The position numbers and the translations under genes are program-made. This document shows, one piece after another, positions 8,299-15,227 of a DNA stretch of 35,376 nucleotides. Below the pieces are notes generated by a model, which searched no databases, was not told the origin of the DNA, and saw nothing but the letters and a program-made list of their open reading frames with translations. This stretch comes from Steroidobacteraceae bacterium (GTDB lineage: Bacteria > Pseudomonadota > Gammaproteobacteria > Steroidobacterales > Steroidobacteraceae). Position 1 is the stretch's first letter. Each line of letters opens with the position of its first letter. The DNA is taken from contig JAHCAN010000030.1 of NCBI GenBank assembly GCA_019634915.1, positions 1-35,376 on the forward strand. Direction: 5' to 3'.

Positions 8299-9564
8299 CT
8301 ACAACGACTTCAGGTACTGGACGAGATCGGCCATCTCGTCGGCGCCGAGACCGAGCGCGTGCTTCGTGTTGTAGGCGAGCACGACGTCTTCGAGCGTCGC
8401 GGCGGTGCCGTTGTGGAAGTAGGGTGGGTGCTGCCAGAGGCCCTTCAGCGGCGCCGTCCGGTACATCTTCGTCGCGCTGCGCGAGGCATAGCTCGGCACG
8501 CCGTCCGGCTCGGGCTCGCTCGCGACTTCGTCCGGCGAGTGCAGCCGCGTATTCGCGTCGGTGAACTCCGGGCCGCTGTGGCAGGTCGAGCAGCGCGCGA
8601 CCCCCATGAACAACGCCTCGCCTCGAGCGGCCGCAGCGACGTCGAAGCTGCCGTCGGGCGGCGGCGGTGCCGGGATCGACAGCTGGTAGGCCTGCAGCGC
8701 CGGCAATACGGCGCTGATCAGGTCGTCGTTGCCGTTGACCACCGACACGCCCGTGCGCGGCTCGGTGAAACTGCCGTGGCCGCCCATCTGCGTGACGCCG
8801 ACGTAGCGGTTCCAGTAGGCGAGGTCCTCACCGTCGCCGGTCGACGTGACGCTATGAATGCCGGCGAGCCCGTAGGCCGGCGGGATCACCTGCGGGCCAT
8901 TGAGGTGATCGAAATTGAAGCGCGGGTCGTATTTGCCCGGGCCCCATGAGTTGTAGACCGCCTTCTGTTCGGCCGTCAGCGCCGGCGAGAGGGCGATGAT
9001 CGCACCCGGGTTCAGGTCGCGGTTCGGCCAGCCGTCGAGGCGCTTGCCGATGCCCGGCGCGAACGAGTCGTCGACCGTCGAGTGGCACAGCGCGCAGGTG
9101 ATGCCGACGCGGGTCAGCGTGTCCTTGCCGTTGATGTTCTCGACGGTGCCGCGCACGCCGACGACCGCGTCGAGCTTGAGCAGCGCGATCGTCGTGTCGG
9201 TGCTCGTCAGGCTGATGCTGCCGTCCTGGATGCCCGCGACGACTTCGGCGGGCAGCGCCTCGGCGTCGACTTTCAGGCCGACCGACAGCGCGGTGGCCGG
9301 GTCGACCGCCGCCGCGATCACCTCGTGCATGCGCAGCGTGTCGGTCCACTGCGTTTCGTCACCGAAGGTGTCGAAACGGAACACCTCCTGGCCCTGCGCG
9401 ATCAGTTCGCTGTCATCGGGAGGCTGTGGCGAGACGGGCGGCTCCGGCGTGACCGGACCCGCGCGGCGCGAGTCGTCGCCGCAACCGGCCACGAGCAGCG
9501 AAGCGAGGAACGCGGCGCACAGCAGGCGTCGCCGGTGTGGCGCGATCGACATCGACTGAGTCAT
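8299..9564 (-). CDS. Dihaem cytochrome c peroxidase-like lipoprotein
   Basis: This is a 421-residue predicted lipoprotein (signal ending LLVAGC, anchor C28) with two c-type haem motifs, CALCH at C157-H161 and CSTCH at C325-H329. The C-terminal half resembles the MauG/CcpA superfamily: GEALFMGVARCSTCHSGPEF, then YRTAPLKGLWQHPPYFHNG and a closing DLVQYLKSL. A proline-rich spacer at 38-50 separates anchor and domain. The first haem site is unusually far in, after about 130 residues containing FDTFGDETQWTD, so this is not a standard CcpA. Electron transfer or peroxide reduction in the periplasm is plausible but unproven. It lies 51 bp after the ECF sigma gene in the same direction. AAGGGG ten bases upstream serves as ribosome-binding site. 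Confidence 0.85.
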   Translation of the reverse strand: MTQSMSIAPHRRRLLCAAFLASLLVAGCGDDSRRAGPVTPEPPVSPQPPDDSELIAQGQEVFRFDTFGDETQWTDTLRMHEVIAAAVDPATALSVGLKVDAEALPAEVVAGIQDGSISLTSTDTTIALLKLDAVVGVRGTVENINGKDTLTRVGITCALCHSTVDDSFAPGIGKRLDGWPNRDLNPGAIIALSPALTAEQKAVYNSWGPGKYDPRFNFDHLNGPQVIPPAYGLAGIHSVTSTGDGEDLAYWNRYVGVTQMGGHGSFTEPRTGVSVVNGNDDLISAVLPALQAYQLSIPAPPPPDGSFDVAAAARGEALFMGVARCSTCHSGPEFTDANTRLHSPDEVASEPEPDGVPSYASRSATKMYRTAPLKGLWQHPPYFHNGTAATLEDVVLAYNTKHALGLGADEMADLVQYLKSL

Positions 9565-9615
9565 GGCGGTTCATCCCCTTGGCAACTACTGCGCAATGGA
9601 TGCTCGCCACGTGCG

Positions 9616-10320
9616 CTACGTTCCGGCCGCGCGCTCCGCGTGGATCCGCTCGAGCACGCGCTCGATGATGCGGTCGCAGCGCTCGCCGGCGAACGAGAAG
9701 GCGTCGCCGAACGCGCCGTCGATTTCGCGCGCGATCGCCTCGCGCAGCAGGCCCCTGGCGCGAAAGTAGCGCGTGCGCACGGTGGCCTCGGGAATGCCGA
9801 GCGATTGCGCGGCCTCCTCGACCGTGAGTTCCTCGAGGGCGCGCAGCACGAAGACGGTGCGGAACGCGTCCGGCAGCTCGTCGATCTTGGCTTCGAGCAG
9901 GCGTCGCGCCTCGCTGCGCACGGCGCCCTGCTCGGACAGTTCCGGTGGCGTCATTTCCTCGCCATCCGGCGCCGATACGCCGTTCAGGTGTATGACCTCG
10001 GCGCGTCGCGCCCGCTTGCGCAGCCGCCCGACCGCCTCGTTGACCACGATGCGCACGAGCCACGTCGAGAGCTTCGCGTCACCGCGAAAGCTGCCGATCG
10101 CCCGCCACGCGTGCAGGTAGGCGTCCTGGACCGCGTCCTCGGCCTCGGCGTCGTCCCTGAGGATGCTGCGCGCGGTGCGGTGCAGCTTCTGGTTGTGGCG
10201 GCGCATCAGCAGCTGCAGGGCACGCTCGTCGCCGCGGGCGATGCGCCGGGCGATTTCCATCTCGGGGAGGCCGGCGTGCATTTCCTCGAGGGTGACGGCA
10301 TTGAGGGCGATGGCGTTCAT
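9616..10320 (-). CDS. RNA polymerase sigma factor, ECF/sigma-70 family
   Basis: This 234-residue sigma factor has region 2 in RGDERALQLLMRRHNQKLHR through AEDAVQDAYLHAWRAIGSFR and STWLVRIVVNEAVGRLRKR, and region 4 in LPDAFRTVFVLRALEELTVEEAAQSLGIPEATVRTRYFRAR with a clear helix-turn-helix. About 45 residues follow region 4 (AIAREIDGAFGDAFSFAGER), which is longer than usual for ECF factors. No anti-sigma gene is adjacent: upstream is degQ and downstream the dihaem lipoprotein, all in the same direction. Control might be by a distant anti-sigma, by the C-terminal tail, or by transcription. Which genes it serves is unknown; the downstream cytochrome is the natural candidate. Confidence 0.92.
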   Translation of the reverse strand: MNAIALNAVTLEEMHAGLPEMEIARRIARGDERALQLLMRRHNQKLHRTARSILRDDAEAEDAVQDAYLHAWRAIGSFRGDAKLSTWLVRIVVNEAVGRLRKRARRAEVIHLNGVSAPDGEEMTPPELSEQGAVRSEARRLLEAKIDELPDAFRTVFVLRALEELTVEEAAQSLGIPEATVRTRYFRARGLLREAIAREIDGAFGDAFSFAGERCDRIIERVLERIHAERAAGT

Positions 10321-10377
10321 CGGGGTATTGGATGACGCCAGCGGCAGTCGCGTTCCCGAAGCCGGCGCCGTGCCCGG

Positions 10378-11748
10378 CTAGGGCAGCGGGATCAGCAGCG
10401 CCGTGTTGCCGCGGCGGATCGTCAGCACCAGCGAATTGGCGCCGCGCGCCGCTTCGCGCAGGTGGCGCAGGTTGCCGACCTGGGTGCGGTTCGCGTTGAT
10501 GATCACGTCGTTCGGACGCAGGCCCGCCTGCGCCGCCGGGCTGCCCGACTCGACCGCGCGCACGAGCACGCCGCCGGCGTTCGGCGCATCGGCGAGCTGC
10601 GCGCCGACCAGGCCGCGATGGATGTCGGGCGTCTCGTCGCCCTCATCGCCGCTGCGTGCCGCGCCCACGGCGGGCGTCTCGGCGATCGAGGCGCTGACGC
10701 GCCGCGGCTTGCCGTCGCGGATGAAGCCGACGTCGACGCGGTCGCCGACGCGCAGCAGCCCGATCGCGTTCTGCAGCTCGGTGCTCGACTTGACGTTCTG
10801 GCCGTTGATCGAGGTGATCACGTCGCCGGGCTTGAGGCCGGCCTTGTCGGCCGGCGAGCCCTGCACGACTTCCGAGACGAGCGCGCCGTTGGTGTCCTTC
10901 AGGCCCAGCGACTGCGCGATATCGGGCGTGACGGTGTAGATGCTGACGCCGAGCAGGCCGCGCTTGACGGTGCCGTACTTGACGAGCTGTTCCATGACGT
11001 TCTTCGCCATGTTGGCGGGGATCGCGAAGCCGATGCCGATGTTGCCGCCGCTCCTCGAGAGGATCGCGGTGTTGATGCCGACCAGCTCGCCGCGCAGGTT
11101 GACGAGCGCGCCGCCGGAGTTGCCGGGGTTGATCGAGGCGTCGGTCTGGATGAAGTCCTCGTAGCCGTCGGTTATCCCTGAGCGCGACAGGCCGCTGACG
11201 ATGCCCTGGGTCACCGTGTGCTGCAGGCCGAACGGATTGCCGATCGCGACCACGTAGTCGCCGACCTCGAGGCGGCTCGAGTCGCCGAACGGGAGCTGTG
11301 CGAGCCCGTCGTGCGTCACCCTGAGCACGGCGACGTCGGACGGCGCGTCGCTGCCGACCACCTCGGCCTTCAGGTCGGTGCCGTCCTGCAGCGTCACGGT
11401 GATCTCGCTCGCGTTCTCGATCACGTGCGCATTGGTCAGCACGTAGCCGTTCTTCGCATCGATGATCACGCCGGAGCCGGCGCTCTGGAACTGGCGCTCG
11501 CGCGTGCCGCCGCCCGGCGGCACGTCGAAGAAGCGGCGGAAGAAGGGATCGTCGAGCAGCGGGTTCTGCGGCCCGCGCTGCTTGATCGTGCCGCGGGTCG
11601 CGATGTTGACGACCGCGGGCGAGGCGCGCTTGACGATCGGCGCGAGCGACGGCACCGGCGCGACGCCCTGCGCGGCGAGGGGTGCGCCGGGTTGCGCGAG
11701 CGTGAGCACGAGGGCGGCGGCGGCGAGGGCGGGGCGGATGCGTTTCAT
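10378..11748 (-). CDS. degQ: Periplasmic serine protease DegQ/DegP (HtrA family)
   Basis: DegP/DegQ-type periplasmic protease and chaperone of 456 residues. After a signal peptide (cleavage near residues 25-26, PLAAQG), the trypsin-like domain has the triad H108 (TNAHV), D138 (SDVAVL) and S211 (GNSGGA). Two PDZ domains follow, about 260-350 and 365-450, each with a conserved GLRPNDVI or GLKPGDVI type turn. The frame stays open upstream to 11886, but the signal peptide sets the start at 11748. TAGAAT at 11761-11756 ends 7 bases before the ATG, so the message may be leaderless. An ECF sigma gene 57 bp downstream recalls the link between envelope stress sigma factors and MucD-type proteases. Confidence 0.95.
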   Translation of the reverse strand: MKRIRPALAAAALVLTLAQPGAPLAAQGVAPVPSLAPIVKRASPAVVNIATRGTIKQRGPQNPLLDDPFFRRFFDVPPGGGTRERQFQSAGSGVIIDAKNGYVLTNAHVIENASEITVTLQDGTDLKAEVVGSDAPSDVAVLRVTHDGLAQLPFGDSSRLEVGDYVVAIGNPFGLQHTVTQGIVSGLSRSGITDGYEDFIQTDASINPGNSGGALVNLRGELVGINTAILSRSGGNIGIGFAIPANMAKNVMEQLVKYGTVKRGLLGVSIYTVTPDIAQSLGLKDTNGALVSEVVQGSPADKAGLKPGDVITSINGQNVKSSTELQNAIGLLRVGDRVDVGFIRDGKPRRVSASIAETPAVGAARSGDEGDETPDIHRGLVGAQLADAPNAGGVLVRAVESGSPAAQAGLRPNDVIINANRTQVGNLRHLREAARGANSLVLTIRRGNTALLIPLP

Positions 11749-11972
11749 GGCGCCGATTCTAAACGCCGCCGTCGAATGTGCGCGCGACCCCGGATTTCCA
11801 GCCTCCGGAGCAGATTTCAAGCCCCTGATCGACCCACAAGATATTGATTTCCTGCCCTCGCGGGCCGGCCGTCGCGGGTGCAGCAAATATTTCGGCTTTT
11901 AACTGCAAAAAACATCGTAACCTATTGATATTAAAAAGCGCGACCTCCATGTCAAACTTGTCATATGAGGCC

Positions 11973-12000
11973 TTGACGAGGCGATTTTCCGACTTTAGTC
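11973..12000 (+). promoter_or_regulatory. Candidate sigma-70 promoter of nrdJa
   Basis: TTGACG at 11973-11978 is a 5-of-6 match to the -35 consensus. After a 16-base spacer comes TTTAGT at 11995-12000, a 4-of-6 match to TATAAT. Transcription would start near 12007, immediately before the palindrome at 12012-12027 and about 120 bases before the nrdJa start codon. A repressor bound to the palindrome would block this promoter. Confidence 0.5.
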
Positions 12001-12011
12001 TCCTCTCCCCA

Positions 12012-12027
12012 ACACAAGATCTTGTGT
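12012..12027. promoter_or_regulatory. NrdR-box-like perfect palindrome
   Basis: ACACAAGATCTTGTGT is a perfect 16-bp inverted repeat. It agrees with the published NrdR-box pattern (acaCwAtATaTwGtgt) at the strongly conserved positions. NrdR is the ATP/dATP-sensing zinc-ribbon repressor of ribonucleotide reductase genes. The site lies just downstream of the predicted promoter start point and upstream of a ribonucleotide reductase gene, the expected context. NrdR sites usually come in pairs one helical phase apart; I see no clear second box. Confidence 0.7.
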
Positions 12028-12130
12028 CGCAGCAGCAGCGCGATCCGAGAACCCGGGTTGGGGGCAACCGGGAGGCACCGTCTGACAGCGGCGCTCCCGC
12101 TTTGTAGATAAGAATTCTGGGGAGCGGCCG

Positions 12131-14278
12131 TTGAACAGCGTTGTGAAGATCGAACCCAAGGACCTGAGCACCATTCCTTTCCAGGAAGCCTCGCTCGATA
12201 TCTGGGACAAGAAATACCGCCTGACCGCGAAGGACGGTACGCCCATCGACGTCACGATGGACGACACCTACAAGCGCGTCGCCCGGGCGCTGGCCGATGT
12301 CGAGACCGAGCCGGTGCGCGAGCACTGGTACGAGCGCTTCCTGTGGGCGCTGCGCCGGGGTGCAATTCCGGCGGGTCGAGTGACGTCGAATGCTGGCGCT
12401 TTGGAGCACAAACCGGCCACTTCGACGATCAATTGCACCGTATCTGGAACAATCCGCGACTCGATGGACGACATCCTGAACAAGGTCCACGAGGCCGGGC
12501 TCACGCTGAAGGCCGGCTGCGGCATCGGCTACGAGTTCTCGACGCTGCGCCCGCGCGGCGCCTATGTCTCGGGCGCGGGCGCCTATACCTCGGGCCCGCT
12601 GTCGTTCATGGATATCTACGACAAGATGTGCTTCACCGTCTCGTCCGCCGGCGGCCGCCGCGGTGCGCAGATGGGCACGTTCGACGTCGGCCATCCCGAC
12701 GCGATGGAGTTCATCCGCGCCAAGCGCGAGAACGGTCGCCTGCGCCAGTTCAACCTGTCGCTGCTCGTGACCGACGCGTTCATGCGCGCGGTGCGCGAGA
12801 ACCTCGACTGGCAGCTCGCGTTCCCGCTGTCGCTGCGCGAGCACGAGGCCGACCCGCAGGACCTCACCGATCCGGCCAAATACATCTGGCGCGAATGGCC
12901 GACGACCGAGGGCTACGTCACGTCTGATGAAGGCCTGGTCGCCTGCAAGGTCTACAAGACGCTGCCGGCGCGGCGCATGTGGGACGTCATCATGTCGTCC
13001 ACCTACGATTTCGCCGAGCCGGGCTTCATCCTGATCGACCGCGTCAACGAGCTGAACAACAACTGGTGGTGCGAGAACATCCGCGCGACCAATCCCTGCG
13101 GCGAGCAGCCGCTGCCGCCCTACGGCTCGTGCCTGCTCGGCTCGGTGAATCTGACCCAGTTCGTCAGGAATCCGTTCACCGAGTTCGCCGAGTTCGACTG
13201 GAACGAATACCGCGAAGTGGTGCGCGTGTTCACGCGCATGCTCGACAACGTCGTCGAGGTGAACGGCCTGCCGCTCGAGCCGCAGCGCGGGGAAATCCGG
13301 CGCAAGCGCCGCCACGGCATGGGCTTCCTCGGCCTCGGCAGCACGATCACGCTGCTCGGCATGAAGTACGGCTCGGCCGATTCGGTCCGCTTCACCGAGG
13401 AGATCGCGCGTGAAATGGCGATCGCGGGCTGGGAGGCGGCGCTCGAGCTGGCGCGCGAGAAGGGTCCCGCGCCGATCATGAACGAGGAGTTCGAGGTCAC
13501 GAAGGCGATGCTGCGCAAGCGGCCGGAAATGGCGGCCGACGGCTGGCAGCCGGGCGCGCGCATCCCGGGGCGGCTGCTGCACGCGAAGTACAGCCGCTAC
13601 ATGCAGCGGGTCGCCGAAGTCGCCCCGAGGCTCGTCGAGCAGCTCGCCGAGATCGGTGCGCGCTTCACGCACCACACGTCGATCGCGCCGACCGGCACGA
13701 TCTCGCTGTCGCTCGCCAACAATGCGTCGAACGGCATCGAGCCCTCGTTCGCGCACCACTATTTCAGGAACGTGATCCGCCCGGGGCGCAAGACCAAGGA
13801 GAAGGTCGACGTGTTCTCGTTCGAGCTGCTCGCCTACCGCGAGCTCGTCAACGCGCGCGCGATGCCCGATGCCGACAGTGGCGCCGAGCGCCTGCCCGAT
13901 TGCTTCAGTGCCGCCGACCAGATCACGCCGCGCGAGCACGTCGACATCCAGGCGGCCGCGCAGAAGTGGGTCGACTCGTCGATCTCGAAGACCGCCAACG
14001 TGCCGACCGACTTCAAGTACGACGATTTCAAGGACATCTACCTCTACGCCCACGAGAAGGACCTGAAGGGCTGCACGACCTTCCGCTTCAACCCCGAGGC
14101 CTTCCAGGGCGTGCTCGTCAAGGAGCAGGACCTGAAGGACACGACCTACGTGTTCACGCTCGAGGACGGCAGCGAAATCGAGGTGCGCGGCGACGAGGAA
14201 ATCGAATACGACGGCGAGAAGCACACCGCCGCCAACCTGTTCGATGCCCTCAAGGAAGGCTATTACGGGAAGTTCTGA
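12131..14278 (+). CDS. nrdJ: Adenosylcobalamin-dependent ribonucleotide reductase, catalytic subunit (class II, split form)
   Basis: This 715-residue protein is the catalytic part of a class II ribonucleotide reductase, which makes deoxyribonucleotides using adenosylcobalamin and needs no oxygen. Visible hallmarks are PAGR (80-83), the active-site Cys in STINCTVSG (C102), GCGIGYEFSTLRP, SSAGGRRGAQMG, the radical-site loop NPCGEQPLPPYGSCLLGSVN (C323, E325) and the APTGTISL segment. The TTG start is supported by GGAG six bases upstream. The usual C-terminal redox cysteines are absent; they are on the next gene, which starts 2 bp after this stop, giving the NrdJa/NrdJb arrangement known from Pseudomonas aeruginosa. 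Codons 77-112 use A/T-ending synonymous codons unlike the rest of the gene. Confidence 0.96.
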   Translation: MNSVVKIEPKDLSTIPFQEASLDIWDKKYRLTAKDGTPIDVTMDDTYKRVARALADVETEPVREHWYERFLWALRRGAIPAGRVTSNAGALEHKPATSTINCTVSGTIRDSMDDILNKVHEAGLTLKAGCGIGYEFSTLRPRGAYVSGAGAYTSGPLSFMDIYDKMCFTVSSAGGRRGAQMGTFDVGHPDAMEFIRAKRENGRLRQFNLSLLVTDAFMRAVRENLDWQLAFPLSLREHEADPQDLTDPAKYIWREWPTTEGYVTSDEGLVACKVYKTLPARRMWDVIMSSTYDFAEPGFILIDRVNELNNNWWCENIRATNPCGEQPLPPYGSCLLGSVNLTQFVRNPFTEFAEFDWNEYREVVRVFTRMLDNVVEVNGLPLEPQRGEIRRKRRHGMGFLGLGSTITLLGMKYGSADSVRFTEEIAREMAIAGWEAALELAREKGPAPIMNEEFEVTKAMLRKRPEMAADGWQPGARIPGRLLHAKYSRYMQRVAEVAPRLVEQLAEIGARFTHHTSIAPTGTISLSLANNASNGIEPSFAHHYFRNVIRPGRKTKEKVDVFSFELLAYRELVNARAMPDADSGAERLPDCFSAADQITPREHVDIQAAAQKWVDSSISKTANVPTDFKYDDFKDIYLYAHEKDLKGCTTFRFNPEAFQGVLVKEQDLKDTTYVFTLEDGSEIEVRGDEEIEYDGEKHTAANLFDALKEGYYGKF

Positions 14279-14280
14279 AC

Positions 14281-14973
14281 ATGAGCGCCATGAAACTCGA
14301 CAGGAAGATCGTCAAGTACCGCGTGAAGAAGCCCGAGGACAAGGCGCCGGAGGCCAGGGCCGCGCCGGTGTCGGCCAAGGTGATCCGCATGCACGAGGAG
14401 ATCCAGCGCCCCGAGGTGCTGATCGGCTCGACCTACAAGATCAAGACGCCGGTGTCGGACCATGCGATGTACGTCACGATCAACGACATCGTGCTGAACG
14501 AGGGCACCGAATACCAGCAGCGCCGACCGTTCGAGATATTCATCAACTCGAAGAACCTCGACCACTACCAGTGGATCGTCGCGCTTACCCGCATCATCTC
14601 GGCGGTGTTCAGGAAGGGCGGCGACGTCACTTTCCTGGTCGAGGAGCTGAAGGCGGTGTTCGATCCGCGCGGCGGCTACTGGCAGCCGGGCGGCAAGTTC
14701 ATGCCGTCGATCATCGCCGAGCTCGGCCACGTGATCGAGAAGCACCTGCAGGCGATCGGCCTGCTGCGCGCGCCCGAGCTCGACGTGCACCAGCAGCAGT
14801 TCATCGCCGAGAAGCGCGCCGAGTTCGAGGAGCGGCAGAAGCAGGCCGATGCGTTCTCCAAGTCCCACTTCCCCGACGGCGCGCAGCTGTGCGCCAAGTG
14901 CAGCACCGCCGCCGTCGTGATGATGGATGGCTGCATGACCTGCCTCAATTGCGGCGATTCGAAGTGCGGGTGA
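14281..14973 (+). CDS. Class II ribonucleotide reductase second subunit NrdJb (TSCPD-type, cysteine-rich tail)
   Basis: This 230-residue protein is the detached C-terminal part of a class II ribonucleotide reductase. A TSCPD-like region (GSTYKIKTPVSDHAMYVTIN, then ALTRIISAVFRKGGDVTFLVEELK) is followed by a charged helix and a tail with six cysteines: C204, C207, C218, C221, C224 and C229. Two CxxC pairs look like a zinc ribbon, and the final cysteines would re-reduce the NrdJa active site. It starts 2 bp after nrdJa, so translation is coupled and the two must act together. In P. aeruginosa both NrdJa and NrdJb are needed for activity. Confidence 0.92.
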   Translation: MSAMKLDRKIVKYRVKKPEDKAPEARAAPVSAKVIRMHEEIQRPEVLIGSTYKIKTPVSDHAMYVTINDIVLNEGTEYQQRRPFEIFINSKNLDHYQWIVALTRIISAVFRKGGDVTFLVEELKAVFDPRGGYWQPGGKFMPSIIAELGHVIEKHLQAIGLLRAPELDVHQQQFIAEKRAEFEERQKQADAFSKSHFPDGAQLCAKCSTAAVVMMDGCMTCLNCGDSKCG

Positions 14974-15227
14974 GGGGCGGGCGTAAGTAATTGAAAAATA
15001 GATATTTAAATAAATAACTATCTAGTCAGATAACCAGTCAGGCCTCGCAGCCGGGAGCACTTGCTCCGGGCCGCAATCCGCGGCGTTCGCGTGGGGCGGC
15101 ATCAGCCCGGCACTACCGTACTGCCTGCAGGACCAACGCCGCGCCTGAGTCGGCGGGCCTTTACCCGGTATCCCAGGCCGCTCACAATGAGCTGCCAGGG
15201 GGTTGGATTACAAAAACGACATATCCC
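14974..15227 (+). other. Intergenic region after nrdJb with AT-rich tract and hairpin
   Basis: About 250 bp without a supported gene. An AT-rich run at about 14988-15035 contrasts sharply with the surrounding DNA and contains TTGAAA- and TATTTAAAT-like boxes that could serve as a promoter. A hairpin GGAGC-ACTT-GCTCC lies at 15054-15067 with partly pairing flanks but no T-run. The 100 bases before the lipoprotein start have no Shine-Dalgarno sequence. Confidence 0.5.
15051..15070 (+). terminator. Hairpin downstream of nrdJab
   Basis: A GGAGC/GCTCC stem with an ACTT loop is flanked by partly pairing CCG and GGG. It lies about 80 bases after the nrdJb stop codon. There is no following T-run, so it is only a weak terminator candidate and may instead be structure in the leader of the downstream lipoprotein message. 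Confidence 0.3.

Larger units (their letters stand above)
11749..12130. other. Intergenic control region between degQ and nrdJa (382 bp)
   Basis: This divergent gap is strikingly AT-rich between about 11885 and 12005 compared with its surroundings, fitting a promoter region. It holds the degQ -10 candidate at its left end, a plausible nrdJa promoter (11973-12000) and a perfect 16-bp palindrome (12012-12027). The last 100 bases are GC-rich and could fold (AACCCGGGTTGGGGGCAACC near 12049-12070). I see no B12 box, so I do not call a cobalamin riboswitch. No gene is supported here. Confidence 0.7.

Noticed and set aside
12028-12130. A cobalamin riboswitch before nrdJa
   Set aside because: The GC-rich leader can fold, but I find no B12 box or other core element, and the region is shorter than a typical cobalamin aptamer.
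11759-14224. An 821-codon open frame antisense to nrdJab
   Set aside because: It is a shadow frame of the GC-rich coding strand: rich in Arg, His, Asp and Glu, no domain or signal, and the plus strand encodes complete reductase subunits with all motifs.
15070-15227. A c-di-GMP riboswitch before the lipoprotein and cyclase genes
   Set aside because: No GEMM-type conserved core could be matched by eye.
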